A stretch of 32,628 bases of DNA, taken from the NCBI GenBank assembly GCA_026710825.1, contig JAPOQH010000034.1:1-32628 (forward strand), given 5' to 3'. A program made the translations under genes and the position numbers. This DNA comes from Chloroflexota bacterium. Its GTDB lineage: Bacteria > Chloroflexota > Dehalococcoidia > Lucifugimonadales > UBA3495. Numbering within the stretch: position 1 is the stretch's first letter; every line of letters begins with the position of its first letter. Below, piece by piece: positions 9,173 to 17,804 of the stretch. Under the pieces are notes generated by a model. The model had not been told where the DNA came from. It worked only from the letters and a program-made list of their open reading frames with translations, and searched no databases.

Positions 9173-9192
9173 ATTCCCGCTATCGGGGGAAT
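9173..9192. repeat. short REP-like hairpin
   Basis: ATTCCCGC and GGGGGAAT pair at seven of eight positions around TATC. The surrounding ggattcccg...gggaatgacgg is a very common dispersed intergenic palindrome in bacteria. It sits in the leader of the NHL gene, where it also creates a false N-terminal extension of that reading frame. Confidence 0.55.
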
Positions 9193-9235
9193 GACGGTAT
9201 CTGAGAACCGCAACGCGAACTACGAGGAGGCTCTG

Positions 9236-10156
9236 ATGACTACTGCCACCAACGTCGTCGGCAACGGCGCGCACACCTATGAGTTTGACCGCAACTGGGC
9301 GCAACTGCCCGACGGGATCCCGATGCCGGCCGCGGCGGTGTTCGGCGATGACGAGGACCGGATTTACTGCTTCAACCGCAACCCCGAGCATCCCATCGTT
9401 GTCCTGGACCGGGAGGGCAAGTTCATCAAGTCCTGGGGCGCCGGCATTTTCGAGTTCCCGCACGCCATCATCATCGACCAATGGGGATACGTATGGCTGG
9501 TGGACCGGAACCGAGGCCAGATTTTCAAGATGACCAAGGACGGCGAGATCGTGATGACCATCGGCGAGCGGGGTTACCGTTCGGACACCGGCGCCGATAA
9601 CACGTCGTTTGACTCCAACTCGTGGCATGCGGTGGTGCGTGGCGCCGAACCGTTCAACATGCCAGCGGGCATCGCGCTGAACGACGACGGAGAGATTTAC
9701 ATCGCCGACGGGTACGCCAACTCGCGGGTGCATAAGTTCACGGCGAACGGCGAGCATATCTTCTCCTGGGGCGAGCCGGGCAGCGGCCCTGGCCAGTTCA
9801 ACCTGCCGCATGGCGCGTGGATCAACAGCGACGGCAGCCTGTTGATCGCCGACCGTGAAAACGACCGGGTGCAGGTGTTCAACCAGGACGGCACGCACAT
9901 TACCGACTGGCCCAGCAAGCTGATCGGGCCGGCGGTGATCTGCATCGACGACGAGGGCGTGGCCTACGTGGCCGAGCACAACGGCGGGATGCTGAGCGTC
10001 CTGGACGCCGAGGGGAACCGCCTGGCGCAGTGGGGCGATCTGACCCACCGCAGCTGCCACGGCGTTTGGGTGGACAGCCAAAGGGACCTGTACGTGGTGG
10101 AGCCCTACGAGGGCAGCACGGGCCGGACGGTGGTGAAGTACACGCGCAAGGGCTAA
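9236..10156 (+). CDS. NHL-repeat beta-propeller protein (PAL-like)
   Basis: A 306-residue beta-propeller made of NHL-type blades. Repeated motifs of the form GxIYIADxxNxRVxKF are clear, for example GEIYIADGYANSRVHKF and SLLIADRENDRVQVF, with turns like GEPGSGPGQFNLPHG. Such proteins are often annotated as peptidyl-alpha-hydroxyglycine alpha-amidating lyase-like, but the fold alone does not prove lyase activity. No signal peptide or lipobox is seen. The start at 9236 is chosen because GAGGAGG ends five bases upstream; the frame extends to 9161, but that part comes from a REP-like repeat. It probably has its own promoter in the 9112-9235 gap. Confidence 0.9.
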   Translation: MTTATNVVGNGAHTYEFDRNWAQLPDGIPMPAAAVFGDDEDRIYCFNRNPEHPIVVLDREGKFIKSWGAGIFEFPHAIIIDQWGYVWLVDRNRGQIFKMTKDGEIVMTIGERGYRSDTGADNTSFDSNSWHAVVRGAEPFNMPAGIALNDDGEIYIADGYANSRVHKFTANGEHIFSWGEPGSGPGQFNLPHGAWINSDGSLLIADRENDRVQVFNQDGTHITDWPSKLIGPAVICIDDEGVAYVAEHNGGMLSVLDAEGNRLAQWGDLTHRSCHGVWVDSQRDLYVVEPYEGSTGRTVVKYTRKG

Positions 10157-10161
10157 CCCCA

Positions 10162-10191
10162 TTGCGGATTTCGCCGCAGGTTTGCTAGAAT
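10162..10191 (+). promoter_or_regulatory. tRNA-Ala promoter
   Basis: TTGCGG (10162-10167), an 18-base spacer, and TGCTAGAAT (extended -10, 10183-10191) lie about 40 bases before the tRNA. A GC-rich hairpin (gcgccgc...gcggcgc) follows in the leader. Confidence 0.55.
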
Positions 10192-10232
10192 GATCGGGCG
10201 CCGCTGGTGATAATCGGCGGCGCGCCGATTGT

Positions 10233-10308
10233 GGGGCTGTAGCTCATTTGGGAGAGCGCTTCAATGGCATTGAAGAGGTAGCGGGTTCGATTCCCGCCAG
10301 CTCCACCA
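10233..10308 (+). tRNA. tRNA-Ala (anticodon GGC)
   Basis: The 76-base sequence folds into a complete cloverleaf. The acceptor stem is GGGGCTG/CAGCTCC with one G-T pair. The D stem is GCTC/GAGC, and the anticodon stem CTTCA/TGAAG carries the loop ATGGCAT (anticodon GGC, reading GCC/GCU). The T arm is GCGGG-TTCGATT-CCCGC. The CCA end is encoded. Confidence 0.97.
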
Positions 10309-10330
10309 CTTTACCCACGTTAAGCATTTG

Positions 10331-10363
10331 AACGGCGTCTTGACGACGCCGTTTTCGCTTTAA
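10331..10363 (+). terminator. rho-independent terminator of tRNA-Ala
   Basis: AACGGCGTC and GACGCCGTT form a perfect nine-bp stem around ttgac, followed by the T-rich ttcgctttaatt. It starts 22 bases after the tRNA CCA end. Confidence 0.8.
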
Positions 10364-10475
10364 TTATCACCTGTGATTTCGGAAAAACATGCCCGTATCC
10401 GATGACGACCAGCCACGATCCAAGTGGCCGCCAACCCAGAGGTACACTTTCCCATTAGTACTGCGCAAGCGCGGC

Positions 10476-10840
10476 ATGGAGGGCGACGTGGACTTCCTGC
10501 TGGAAGCCCTGCAGATGCTGGTGGAGAGCATCATAGCCTGCCCCGTGCCGAGACACGGGGGACGCTGAGGTGTCGGCGCAGATCGGCGCCCAGCGCGGTG
10601 AGCGCACCCCGGAGCGGGTTACCCGCCGCAACCGGGACTGCGACACCCGGGTGGGGACGATGGAATTACGCATCCCCAGGATCCGGGAGGGCAGCTATTT
10701 CCCCGGCCTGCTCGAACCGCGCCGGCGCAGCGAGAAGGCGCTGCTGAGCGTCGTTCAGCAGGCCCACTTGGAGGGTGTTTCCACCAGGGGCGGATGATCT
10801 GATCAAGTCCCTACCCGGCGTGACCGGCCTCTTGCAACAC
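10476..10840 (+). pseudogene. IS256-family transposase remnant
   Basis: Three reading-frame pieces together match the N-terminal third of IS256/Mutator transposases. They are DVDFLLEALQMLVESII (10485-10535), then EVSAQIG, ERTPERVTRRN, TRVGTMELRIPRIREGSYFP and LLEPRRRSEKALLSVVQQA (10567-10797), then DDLIKSLPGVTGL. The first break is a 25-bp insertion (10539-10563) with the inner palindrome CCCCGTG/CACGGGG; removing it restores one frame exactly. A second frameshift lies near 10790. The catalytic DDE region and both inverted ends are absent, so the element is dead. It lies just downstream of tRNA-Ala. Confidence 0.82.
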
Positions 10841-10935
10841 AGTGCCTCAACATGGGTACGCGTGAGGATAATCACTGCTTGCAATGCATATTGGGCTAGT
10901 GTAACGTCCGCATATCTTGAACAGGAGGCAACGAA

Positions 10936-11169
10936 ATGGCTGATACACAGGAACGAGTTACTCAGCTGCTGGTACGACAATTCAACATCAGTGAGGGCGA
11001 GGTCAATCCTGAAACGTCGTTCCTGGACCTGACTGACTCTTTCGGGATAGCCGAATTTGCCGCAGCAGTGGAGACGGAGTTCCAGTGCTCGATCAGGGAG
11101 GACGAGGAAGCCTATGCCATCGAAAACGTTGGGCAATTGGTAAGTTATCTGGATGCCCGCAGTGGGTAG
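10936..11169 (+). CDS. acyl carrier protein
   Basis: A 77-residue acidic four-helix carrier protein. The phosphopantetheine site is Ser35 in LTDSFGIAEFAAAVETEF, corresponding to the usual DSL motif with Phe in place of Leu. Length, acidity and the following helix are normal for the family. Its start has AGGAGG seven bases upstream. It lies 12 bases before an alpha/beta hydrolase and is far from any ketosynthase or other fatty-acid gene, so it is probably a specialised carrier rather than the housekeeping AcpP. The hydrolase may release or edit what it carries, which is inference from adjacency. Confidence 0.88.
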   Translation: MADTQERVTQLLVRQFNISEGEVNPETSFLDLTDSFGIAEFAAAVETEFQCSIREDEEAYAIENVGQLVSYLDARSG

Positions 11170-11181
11170 ACCACGCCTGAA

Positions 11182-12078
11182 ATGACCAGCGATTGGGAAG
11201 TGCCCGCACCGTCGTGCGCGCTTGATGTGTCGATGAATGACGGTGCGGTCCTCAGTGTGCGGCGGTACGGGAATACTGAGGGACCGAGGATCATCCTGAG
11301 CCATGGGAACGGACTGGCCTCCGACGCCTACTATCCCTACTGGTCGCAGTTGGTCCGACAGTTTGATCTGTTCATCTACGACTACCGCAGCCATGGCCTG
11401 AGTTCCGCGGGGGACCGCCGATTGCACAATGTACCCACTTTCCTAGTGGACCTGGACAACATACTCCAGGCGGTTGCGGAACAATTCGGATACAAACCCC
11501 CCATTGGGATCTTCCATTCCCTTTCGGCCGTGGTAGCCCTGCTGCTATCACAGGAACGGGGTGGTTTCGAGGCTCTGGTCCTTTTTGACCCACCAATATG
11601 CCCTCCGGGTGGGTTGCCCGCCGATATGGAAGGCGTGAGCACCCGGTTGGCAACGCAAGCCAGCCGCCGGAGGCCGCGCTTCGAATCTCGGGCCGAATTA
11701 GCTGATCTCATGCGGGATATACCGGCTTACCGGGGGTTCAAACCAGGTGTGGTTGACCTCCTGGTGGCTGCCATAACCCGCCCGGTTGAGGGCGGGGGCT
11801 TCGAACTTCGTTGTCCGAAAGAATACGAGGCACAGGCCTTTGCTTACTTCTTCGGTTGGGCGATACAAATTGACTTGGAGCGGATCAGCTGCCCGGTGAA
11901 GGCCATCGGCGCCGACCCCACCCGAAGGTTCTCCTTCATGCCCAGCATGAACCTCTCAGTGTTGGATAATCTTGACTACGATTTCCTGCCCGGGACCACC
12001 CATTTCCTACAAATGGAAGAACCCGACCAGTGCGCCGCGCTGACTGTGGGATTCCTTCAAAAGCGCGGACTGGTTTAG
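11182..12078 (+). CDS. alpha/beta hydrolase
   Basis: A 298-residue alpha/beta-hydrolase-fold protein. The oxyanion-hole motif is SHGNGLASDAYY (residues 40-51). The nucleophile elbow is GIFHSLSAV with Ser113; the usual last Gly of GxSxG is replaced. His274 in PGTTHFLQMEEP completes the likely triad, with an Asp around the GADPT segment as the probable acid. There is no signal peptide. It follows the acyl carrier gene by 12 bases, so the two are very likely co-transcribed. Its job could be a thioesterase-like release from the carrier, or an unrelated esterase; the sequence cannot decide. The gene ends 25 bases from the convergent acyl-CoA ligase stop. Confidence 0.88.
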   Translation: MTSDWEVPAPSCALDVSMNDGAVLSVRRYGNTEGPRIILSHGNGLASDAYYPYWSQLVRQFDLFIYDYRSHGLSSAGDRRLHNVPTFLVDLDNILQAVAEQFGYKPPIGIFHSLSAVVALLLSQERGGFEALVLFDPPICPPGGLPADMEGVSTRLATQASRRRPRFESRAELADLMRDIPAYRGFKPGVVDLLVAAITRPVEGGGFELRCPKEYEAQAFAYFFGWAIQIDLERISCPVKAIGADPTRRFSFMPSMNLSVLDNLDYDFLPGTTHFLQMEEPDQCAALTVGFLQKRGLV

Positions 12079-12103
12079 GGGGTAACGGGCCGGGCCAACT
12101 GCC

Positions 12104-13816
12104 TCACGCCGTTTCTATGAGGCTGGCCGCTTGCAGCCCCAGCTCTTCTATCGCGATCTCGCGCATCCGGAACTTCTGGATCTTGCCGGTGACGGTCATG
12201 GGGAACTCGGCCGTCATCTTGACGTAGCGCGGGACCTTGTGGTCTGCCATTTTGCCACGGCAGAACCCCCGAATCTCTGCTTCCGTGGCGGTCTCGCCTG
12301 GCTTCAACATCACCCAGGCCATGACTTCTTCGCCGAACCGTTCGTCCGGAACGCCGATGACCTGCACATCCAGCACTTTGGGGTGGGTGTGGAGAAATTC
12401 CTCGATTTCCGTCGGGTAGATGTTCTCGCCCCCGCGGATGATCATGTCCTTCAATCGGCCGGTTATCTTGTAGTAGCCATCCACATCGACCGTCGCGAGG
12501 TCTCCGGAGTGCAGCCAGCCATCTGGCGCGATGGCGGCAGCGGTGGCGCCTGGCATATTGTAATAGCCCTTCATTACCATAACGCTGCGGGTGCACAACT
12601 CGCCCTGTTCCCCCACCGCCACCTCTCGGTCTGTCTCGGGGTCCACCAGCTTCACCTCCACTTCCGGCAGCGTCACCCCAACGGTGGACACCTGGCGCTC
12701 AATGGGATCGCCGATACGGGTCTGGGTAATTATCGGTGAGGCTTCGGTCAATCCGTAGGCGACGGTCAACTCGTTTGCGCCCATCCGGTCTATGATCTGG
12801 CGTATGACTTCTATGGGGCAAGGCGACCCGCCTATGATGCCGGTGCGCAATGACGAAAGGTCGAATTTGGCGAACTCCGGATGTCCCAGTTGAGCGATAA
12901 ACATGGTGGGAACGCCGTAGAGGGCGGTGCACTTTTCCTGGGCAACTGCGGTCAGCGTCTTGACGGGATCGAAGTTCTCGGCCGGCACTACCATCGTGGA
13001 CCCGTGGGTTACGCAGCCCAAGTTGCCCAAGACACAGCCGAAACAATGGTAAAAGGGCACCGGGATGCAGAGCCGGTCGTCCTCGGACATTTTCATTCCG
13101 TCGCCAACGTATAGTGCGTTGGCAAGCAGGTTATGGTGGGTGAGCATGGCCCCCTTGGGGTTGCCCGTCGTGCCGGATGTGTATTGGATATTGACCACAT
13201 CGTCGGGGTTGCAGCCGGCCTGCCGTCGCTGCAATTCGGCCGCACTGGTTTTCTGGCCCCGCTCTACGAACTCACGCCAGGCCCACATTCCGGCAGGCGG
13301 CTCGGCTGCCGGTTCTGAGGGGGGAGGAATATAGATTACGTTCCTCAGATTGGGAAACTGGGGAGACGACAACTCGCCCGGGCGAGAGTCCTTCAACTCA
13401 GGAACCACCTCGTTGACCATTGCCACGTAATCGGAGGAGCGGCCGGTTAGCACCGGGGCGCGGAATCGGCCGATCATGACCAGGGCGCTGGCCTCTGACT
13501 GCTCCAGCAAGTAGGCCAGCTCGCCGGTGCGGTAGGCGGGGTTGACATTCACCAGCACCGCGCCGATCTTGGCGGCGGCAAACTGGGAAAGGACCCACTC
13601 GGTGTAGTTGGTGGCCCAAATGCCCACGTGTTGGCCTGGCTGGATGTCCAGGGACATGAACCCCCTGGCGACGCGATCTACCTCGGCACGGAACTGCGAG
13701 TAAGTGTATCGAACCCCGGTTTCGACGTGCACTAAGGCGTCTCGTTCACCGAAGCGTTGGGCCTGCTGATCCAAGATGTCGCCTATGGCGCTGCGAGGAT
13801 CAATGGAACCAGTCAT
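12104..13816 (-). CDS. long/medium-chain acyl-CoA ligase (AMP-dependent synthetase)
   Basis: A 570-residue member of the ANL superfamily, which activates a carboxylic acid with ATP and joins it to CoA. The P-loop is YTSGTTGNPKG, motif A5 is YGLTEASP, and motif A7 is GWLHSGDLATVD. The hinge and fatty-acid signature is GRLKDMIIRGGENIYPTEIE, and the C-terminal catalytic lysine lies in PMTVTGKIQKF. The whole length is normal for the FadD-like group. The Met at 13816 is preferred because GGAGG sits six bases upstream; the Met at 13831 has none. It converges on the ACP-hydrolase pair; a metabolic link is possible but not shown. Confidence 0.94.
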   Translation of the reverse strand: MTGSIDPRSAIGDILDQQAQRFGERDALVHVETGVRYTYSQFRAEVDRVARGFMSLDIQPGQHVGIWATNYTEWVLSQFAAAKIGAVLVNVNPAYRTGELAYLLEQSEASALVMIGRFRAPVLTGRSSDYVAMVNEVVPELKDSRPGELSSPQFPNLRNVIYIPPPSEPAAEPPAGMWAWREFVERGQKTSAAELQRRQAGCNPDDVVNIQYTSGTTGNPKGAMLTHHNLLANALYVGDGMKMSEDDRLCIPVPFYHCFGCVLGNLGCVTHGSTMVVPAENFDPVKTLTAVAQEKCTALYGVPTMFIAQLGHPEFAKFDLSSLRTGIIGGSPCPIEVIRQIIDRMGANELTVAYGLTEASPIITQTRIGDPIERQVSTVGVTLPEVEVKLVDPETDREVAVGEQGELCTRSVMVMKGYYNMPGATAAAIAPDGWLHSGDLATVDVDGYYKITGRLKDMIIRGGENIYPTEIEEFLHTHPKVLDVQVIGVPDERFGEEVMAWVMLKPGETATEAEIRGFCRGKMADHKVPRYVKMTAEFPMTVTGKIQKFRMREIAIEELGLQAASLIETA

Positions 13817-14259
13817 AGCTTGCCTCCGCATGTTTTAGCCCGAATCCGCCGAAGATGGGCGTTTTATCGGCGCGCTGAAACAGTAGGAAGATGCTTCTGT
13901 GCATCTGAGCTAAAGGTCTAGTACAACAAACCGGGCCCAGACAAGGGCACCCAAGGCATGCTATCACGGAACCACCCTGACCGCATCCGCATCGGCCGAA
14001 GGAGCTCGTTACCGGACATCCACCACCAGTCCGGTGCCGGTCTTGATATCGGCTACGACGCCGGCGGCAATCGCGGCCCTGATAATGTGGTGCTGGGAGT
14101 AGTCCTGGCCGGCATCACGGTACAGACTCTTCATGTAGACCGTATGGGGAGCGCGGATGAGCGTATCAAGTTCGGCGCCGCAGTGAACGCAGGTTAGCGA
14201 ACGTGTTGCCCAACGGAATGGAGGTTGGACGAACCAGATTGGGTATCAATAGTGCCTAT
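13817..14259. other. gap with possible zinc-motif coding remnant
   Basis: On the minus strand the frame ending at 14009 is open back to about 14246. It has a coding-like third-base bias and reads LTCVHCGAELDTLIRAPH, then VYMKSLYRDAGQDYS and a TGTGLVVDVR tail. It contains one CxxC knuckle but no start codon before an internal ATG, and I do not recognise the family. Since it abuts a broken ABC-transporter gene it may be debris. The rest of the gap is probably the promoter region of the acyl-CoA ligase. Confidence 0.3.
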
Positions 14260-14538
14260 TCAGCGTGCCTCGGTAGATCGAGCGAAATAGACGTAGCGGT
14301 ACTTGGGAACCGGCATCTGCGTCAAGAAATAGCCTGACACTTCGGGTTTGCTAAGCGCATAACCCTCGCCGCTGAACCAGGTCCAGACCCAGGGAGCGTC
14401 ATCCAGAACCATCTGCTCGACCCGGTTGTAAATCCGAAAACGGCGCTCGCGGTCCCGCTCTACCCTAGCCTCGTCCAGGAGCCGGTCAACTTCAGGGTTA
14501 CTGTAGTTGGTTTGGTTGCCGCTGCTGGCGGCGTACCG
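14260..14538 (-). pseudogene. C-terminal fragment of ABC-transporter solute-binding protein (family 5)
   Basis: This 92-codon frame has no start codon and begins after an in-frame TGA (14539-14541). It reads TNYSNPEVDRLLDEARVERD, then RFRIYNRVEQMVLDDAPWVW and a KYRYVYFARST tail. This is the typical end of the DppA/OppA type (SBP_bac_5) of peptide- or opine-binding proteins. About 80 percent of the gene is missing and no permease or ATPase gene is near, so it is a relic of a larger cluster removed by deletion or insertion. Confidence 0.8.
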
Positions 14539-14675
14539 TCATGGTTGTCGGGTCGCTGACTGCCCCGGGCAGCCGATGCCTCTCGTCAAGCGGTGGCTCG
14601 GTCTCCCCGTGGTCCCGCTGGCGCTGGAAGCGACCAAGGCCTGCAGCGGCAGAGGGGTCCAGGGACCGGCGGCGG

Positions 14676-14972
14676 TCAGGTTTGGTCCCACCGGTCGGCC
14701 TCCACTTCGAGCTCGCGGGCGACCCGCCGCAGCATCAGCGCCACGAGCGCCCCCACGACAGCGTCCAGTCCGTAGCGGTTGGGTGCGCGCTGCACGTTGG
14801 CGGCCAGCTCCAGGGCCTCCGCGACTGCGGAGTAGGCCGAGGCGATCAGGGTGGCCTTGGTCTGGTCCTGGGACTGCAGGACCTGCTCCGCCGGAGATGG
14901 CTCATTGAGCGCGCGGCAGATCAGCAGCAGGTCTCTCGCCGCTTCCACCAGGTTCGATGCCGAGCTGGACAT
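14676..14972 (-). CDS. hypothetical small helical protein
   Basis: A 98-residue frame with plausible GC-rich codon use. It predicts an alpha-helical protein (NLVEAARDLLLICRALNE near the N-terminus, SAYSAVAEALELAANVQ in the middle). It has no signal peptide and no known motif I can name. The ribosome binding site is weak (AGG eleven bases before the ATG). It is divergent from the histidine kinase, with the duplicated leader between them. It could be a real small gene or a chance frame. Confidence 0.4.
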   Translation of the reverse strand: MSSSASNLVEAARDLLLICRALNEPSPAEQVLQSQDQTKATLIASAYSAVAEALELAANVQRAPNRYGLDAVVGALVALMLRRVARELEVEADRWDQT

Positions 14973-14988
14973 GGTTATACTAACCTAG

Positions 14989-15191
14989 CCACCGACGGCT
15001 GCCGGTGGCCAGGTTCGATGGTGTATTTGCGGGTTGACTACCGGAGTATTTGTTGCATGTACATACCCATCACTACTGATATGACTGACAGGTACGACGT
15101 GCTACTGGAAATTACAGGCCGGTGTGTCTTGGAGAACCTAGCGCCCCCACGCCATCGGCGTTACATTTGATGCGGTGACGCTGGAAGATTG
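14989..15191. repeat. kinase-leader repeat, copy A
   Basis: This segment of 203 bp aligns along its whole length with 17805-18008 (204 bp) at roughly two-thirds identity by eye, with small gaps. The best conserved parts are the start (AGGTTCGATGGTG, then ATTTG and CGGGTT) and the end (GAACCTAGCGCC, GGCGTTA, GATGCG, CGCTGGA, GATTG). It ends 18 bases before the first histidine kinase; the other copy ends 62 bases before the hybrid kinase. Confidence 0.75.
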
Positions 15192-15208
15192 GCGGTCCCC
15201 CCGACGAG

Positions 15209-16498
15209 TTGGCGCTTGGTCCTGCCCTGCGTGTACGAATCCTCAGCCCTGATCATCGAATTTTGCGGCGTTCCAAATTGAGCCACTGCCAGCGATTGCA
15301 ACGGTTCGTCTGGGTCGAGCCCGACGTGGTGCGCCCGGCGGTGCGGGTCACGGTCTGGGGTCGCTGGTTCCTGCTGCTCATTGGCGTTGCTCACCTCGCG
15401 TACCCTCTTGAGTTTTCCTACCCCCATGACTTGGAGCACGCGGTTCTGCATGTTCCGGTAGCCGCGCTGAACGGCCTGGTCCACTACCGGTTGCTCACCA
15501 ACCGGACGGTCAACTGGGGCTGGGCGCTGGCGTCCAGCGTCATGGACTTCGCCTTCGTCACGTCCCATATCCTGATCCACCAGGGCGGATTTGATAACTA
15601 CACCTTCCTCTACTTTTATCCCGCCCTGGGCGCTTTCGTGGTCATCTTTTCCTCGTTCCCCCTCGTCCTGGCGTGGACCACGACCGTCGCGGTCGCCTAT
15701 TCCCTGGTATGCCTGTTCGTGGGGCCCGGCTTGGACATGGCGTCCGGCGACGTGAAGGAGTTGGGGGCCCGGTTGGCGACGATGTATCTCATGACCGTTG
15801 CCGTCAGCCTCATCGTCCGGTTTGAGCGCGCCCGGCGGCAGGCGGCGATGGAGGGGGAGAGGCGGATGCAGCAGGAACGCATCGACCTTTCGCAGTCCAT
15901 CCACGACACTGTGGCCCAGACCGCCTACATGATCGGCCTGGGGATTGACGGCGCCATCAGGCTGGCCGGCGATTCGAACCCCAGGTTGGTGGAGCGACTG
16001 GCCGCTACGTCCGAGTTGTCGAAGTCGGCCATGTGGGAGCTGAGGCGACCCATCGACGCGGGCCGTCTATTCGAGGGGCAGCAACTCGGACCGGTGCTGC
16101 GGTCCCACGCCGCGACCTTCGGGGCCATCACCTCGGTTCCAACCGAGACGATGCAGTCGGGGGTGGAGCCGCCGCTGGCGGCGGAGGCGCAGGCCGGTCT
16201 CCTCACCATCGCACACAACGCCCTGACCAACGCGTTTCTCCACGCGGAGGCGAAAAGGGTTGAGGTCAGGCTCGACTTCGGGGCCGACGCCGTGCGCCTG
16301 TCCGTTTCCGACGACGGGGTGGGGCTGCCCAGCGACTACGCGGAGCGCGGTCGCGGTTTTGGCGGGATGGAGAAAGACGCCCGGCGGCTGGGCGGTAAAC
16401 TCATCGTGGAGACCGGCGAGCCGGATGGCGGGACCACCGTCACCTGCGTGGCTCCCTACGCGACAGTTCGAACAGGAGACTATGATGGCAGCGACTGA
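15209..16498 (+). CDS. membrane sensor histidine kinase (NarL-partner type)
   Basis: A 429-residue kinase. Residues about 48-205 hold some six hydrophobic helices with short loops and no large outside domain. The dimerisation/phosphoacceptor segment of the HisKA_3 kind follows, with His232 in LSQSIHDTVAQTAYMIG. The ATP-binding domain has an N box in NALTNAFLHA, DDGVGLP and GRGFGGM. The signal is presumably sensed within the membrane. The response-regulator gene overlaps its 3' end, so the two are one unit. The start is uncertain: TTG at 15209 opens the frame without a strong Shine-Dalgarno, and later GTG or TTG codons (to about residue 40) are possible. Confidence 0.88.
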   Translation: MALGPALRVRILSPDHRILRRSKLSHCQRLQRFVWVEPDVVRPAVRVTVWGRWFLLLIGVAHLAYPLEFSYPHDLEHAVLHVPVAALNGLVHYRLLTNRTVNWGWALASSVMDFAFVTSHILIHQGGFDNYTFLYFYPALGAFVVIFSSFPLVLAWTTTVAVAYSLVCLFVGPGLDMASGDVKELGARLATMYLMTVAVSLIVRFERARRQAAMEGERRMQQERIDLSQSIHDTVAQTAYMIGLGIDGAIRLAGDSNPRLVERLAATSELSKSAMWELRRPIDAGRLFEGQQLGPVLRSHAATFGAITSVPTETMQSGVEPPLAAEAQAGLLTIAHNALTNAFLHAEAKRVEVRLDFGADAVRLSVSDDGVGLPSDYAERGRGFGGMEKDARRLGGKLIVETGEPDGGTTVTCVAPYATVRTGDYDGSD

Positions 16499-17135
16499 TG
16501 TGGTCAGGGTATTGGTGGTGGACGACCATCCCGTCACCCGGCGGGGATTGCGCGACACCCTGGCGGACGAGACGGGCTTCGAGGTTGCGGGACAGGCGGC
16601 GGACGGGGTTGAGGCCATCACGGTGGCGCAGGAGGTGCGACCCGACGTGGTCGTCATGGACCTGTTCATGCCCGACCAGGACGGAGTGGAAGCCTGCCGG
16701 AAGATCACGGAGTTGCTGCCCGACACCAGGGTGCTGATGCTCACCGCCTCTGCAGCGGAAGACGACGTGATCCGGGCCGTGGCCGCCGGCGCCACGGGCT
16801 TCGTTCAGAAGTTCACGGGAAGCGATGAATTGATCGACGCGGTGCGGCAGGTGGCGGCGGGCAATCTGATGATCCGGGGAGACGCGGTGAGACGCGCGTT
16901 CCGGCTGTTGGACGAGGGCGCGGCGAAACACGCTGCGGATTTGCTGTCGGCAAGGGAGCGGGAGGTGCTGACCCGGTTCGCGACGGGAAAGGCGTATGCG
17001 GAGATAGCCGGAGACATGGGCATCAGCAAGGTGACGGTGCGCAACGCCATCTACCGGGTTCAGAACAAGCTCGGGGTTGAGTCCCAGCAGGAGATCGTGG
17101 TGTGGGCTGTCCGCAACGGTCTGCTGGAGGAGTAG
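16485..17135 (+). CDS. NarL/FixJ-family response regulator
   Basis: A 216-residue regulator. The receiver domain has VLVVDDHPVTRRG and the phosphorylated Asp59 in VVVMDLFMPDQDG, with the conserved Thr in LMLTAS and Lys in FVQKFTGSDEL. A LuxR-type helix-turn-helix follows (LSAREREVLTRFATGKAYAE, then KVTVRNAIYRVQNKLG). It overlaps the kinase stop by 14 bases. ATG codons at 16482 and 16485 are both possible; AGGAG at 16474-16478 gives better spacing to 16485. It should be phosphorylated by the upstream kinase and bind DNA; targets are unknown. Confidence 0.92.
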   Translation: MAATDVVRVLVVDDHPVTRRGLRDTLADETGFEVAGQAADGVEAITVAQEVRPDVVVMDLFMPDQDGVEACRKITELLPDTRVLMLTASAAEDDVIRAVAAGATGFVQKFTGSDELIDAVRQVAAGNLMIRGDAVRRAFRLLDEGAAKHAADLLSAREREVLTRFATGKAYAEIAGDMGISKVTVRNAIYRVQNKLGVESQQEIVVWAVRNGLLEE

Positions 17136-17804
17136 CGGTTTCGGCACGGCTGGCGGTGGCTCGGATCGACGATTGATGAGTGAGCATGCAGGAGGCGGCG
17201 AACCTGCGTCGGCTGTTGTCACCGCCGCGTTCAGCGCTGACGCGGGTCATTGCGGTGGCGCAGTTCGTGATGTCAAATAGCGTGTCTATTGACAGCCTGC
17301 CTGGTTGAGGCGCCGTCAGGAAACTCCGGTCCCGGTGGCGAAGTCCCGCCTCGCGTCACTGCTGAGGCGGCAGACGAGCAGGCAGATACGCTTGACGCAC
17401 CGCATAGCCGAGCGCGCGAGGTTCTCGCCGCATGGCTTTGAGTGACCGCCGAAAGCCTGATGTTGATCAAGGACGAGGCGGTTCAGAGGCCGGGCGCGCC
17501 GATGGGTTGCCCCCAGGAAGGGATGGAGTAGGTTCGGTTGCTTCACCGTGGGCGTGTCTAGCGTGGCCCGCAGAGAGAATGCCATCGGATGCAGCAGGCA
17601 ATTAGCACGCACTTACCTATCCCTCAGCCGCAGTTGACCGGCACGGTGGCGTGGGTCCGCGAAGCTATTCATGCCGGCACATAAGCCGTGGACTCGGCCC
17701 GCGTATCTCATGTTCCCCGGCAGCATCAGGGGATAGCCGGTCACGCCCGGCCTCAACTGTCACCTCGGCGCGTCGCACGGATAATTACGGTGACAATAGC
17801 CTGG
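17136..17804. other. gap without a confident gene
   Basis: No supported gene. A 40-codon frame at 17186-17308 contains LTRVIAVAQFVMSNSVSI, which vaguely recalls the first helix of DHA2-type exporters. A 98-codon minus frame (17316-17612) has moderate coding bias but no recognisable domain and no clear start signal. Both could be relics. Confidence 0.3.

Noticed and set aside
9134..10162. 342-codon minus frame opposite the NHL gene
   Set aside because: It mirrors the propeller repeats with Val/His/Pro-rich sequence; shadow.
17186..17308. Possible start of an MFS exporter
   Set aside because: Only one helix-like stretch of 40 codons with weak resemblance; not enough to call.
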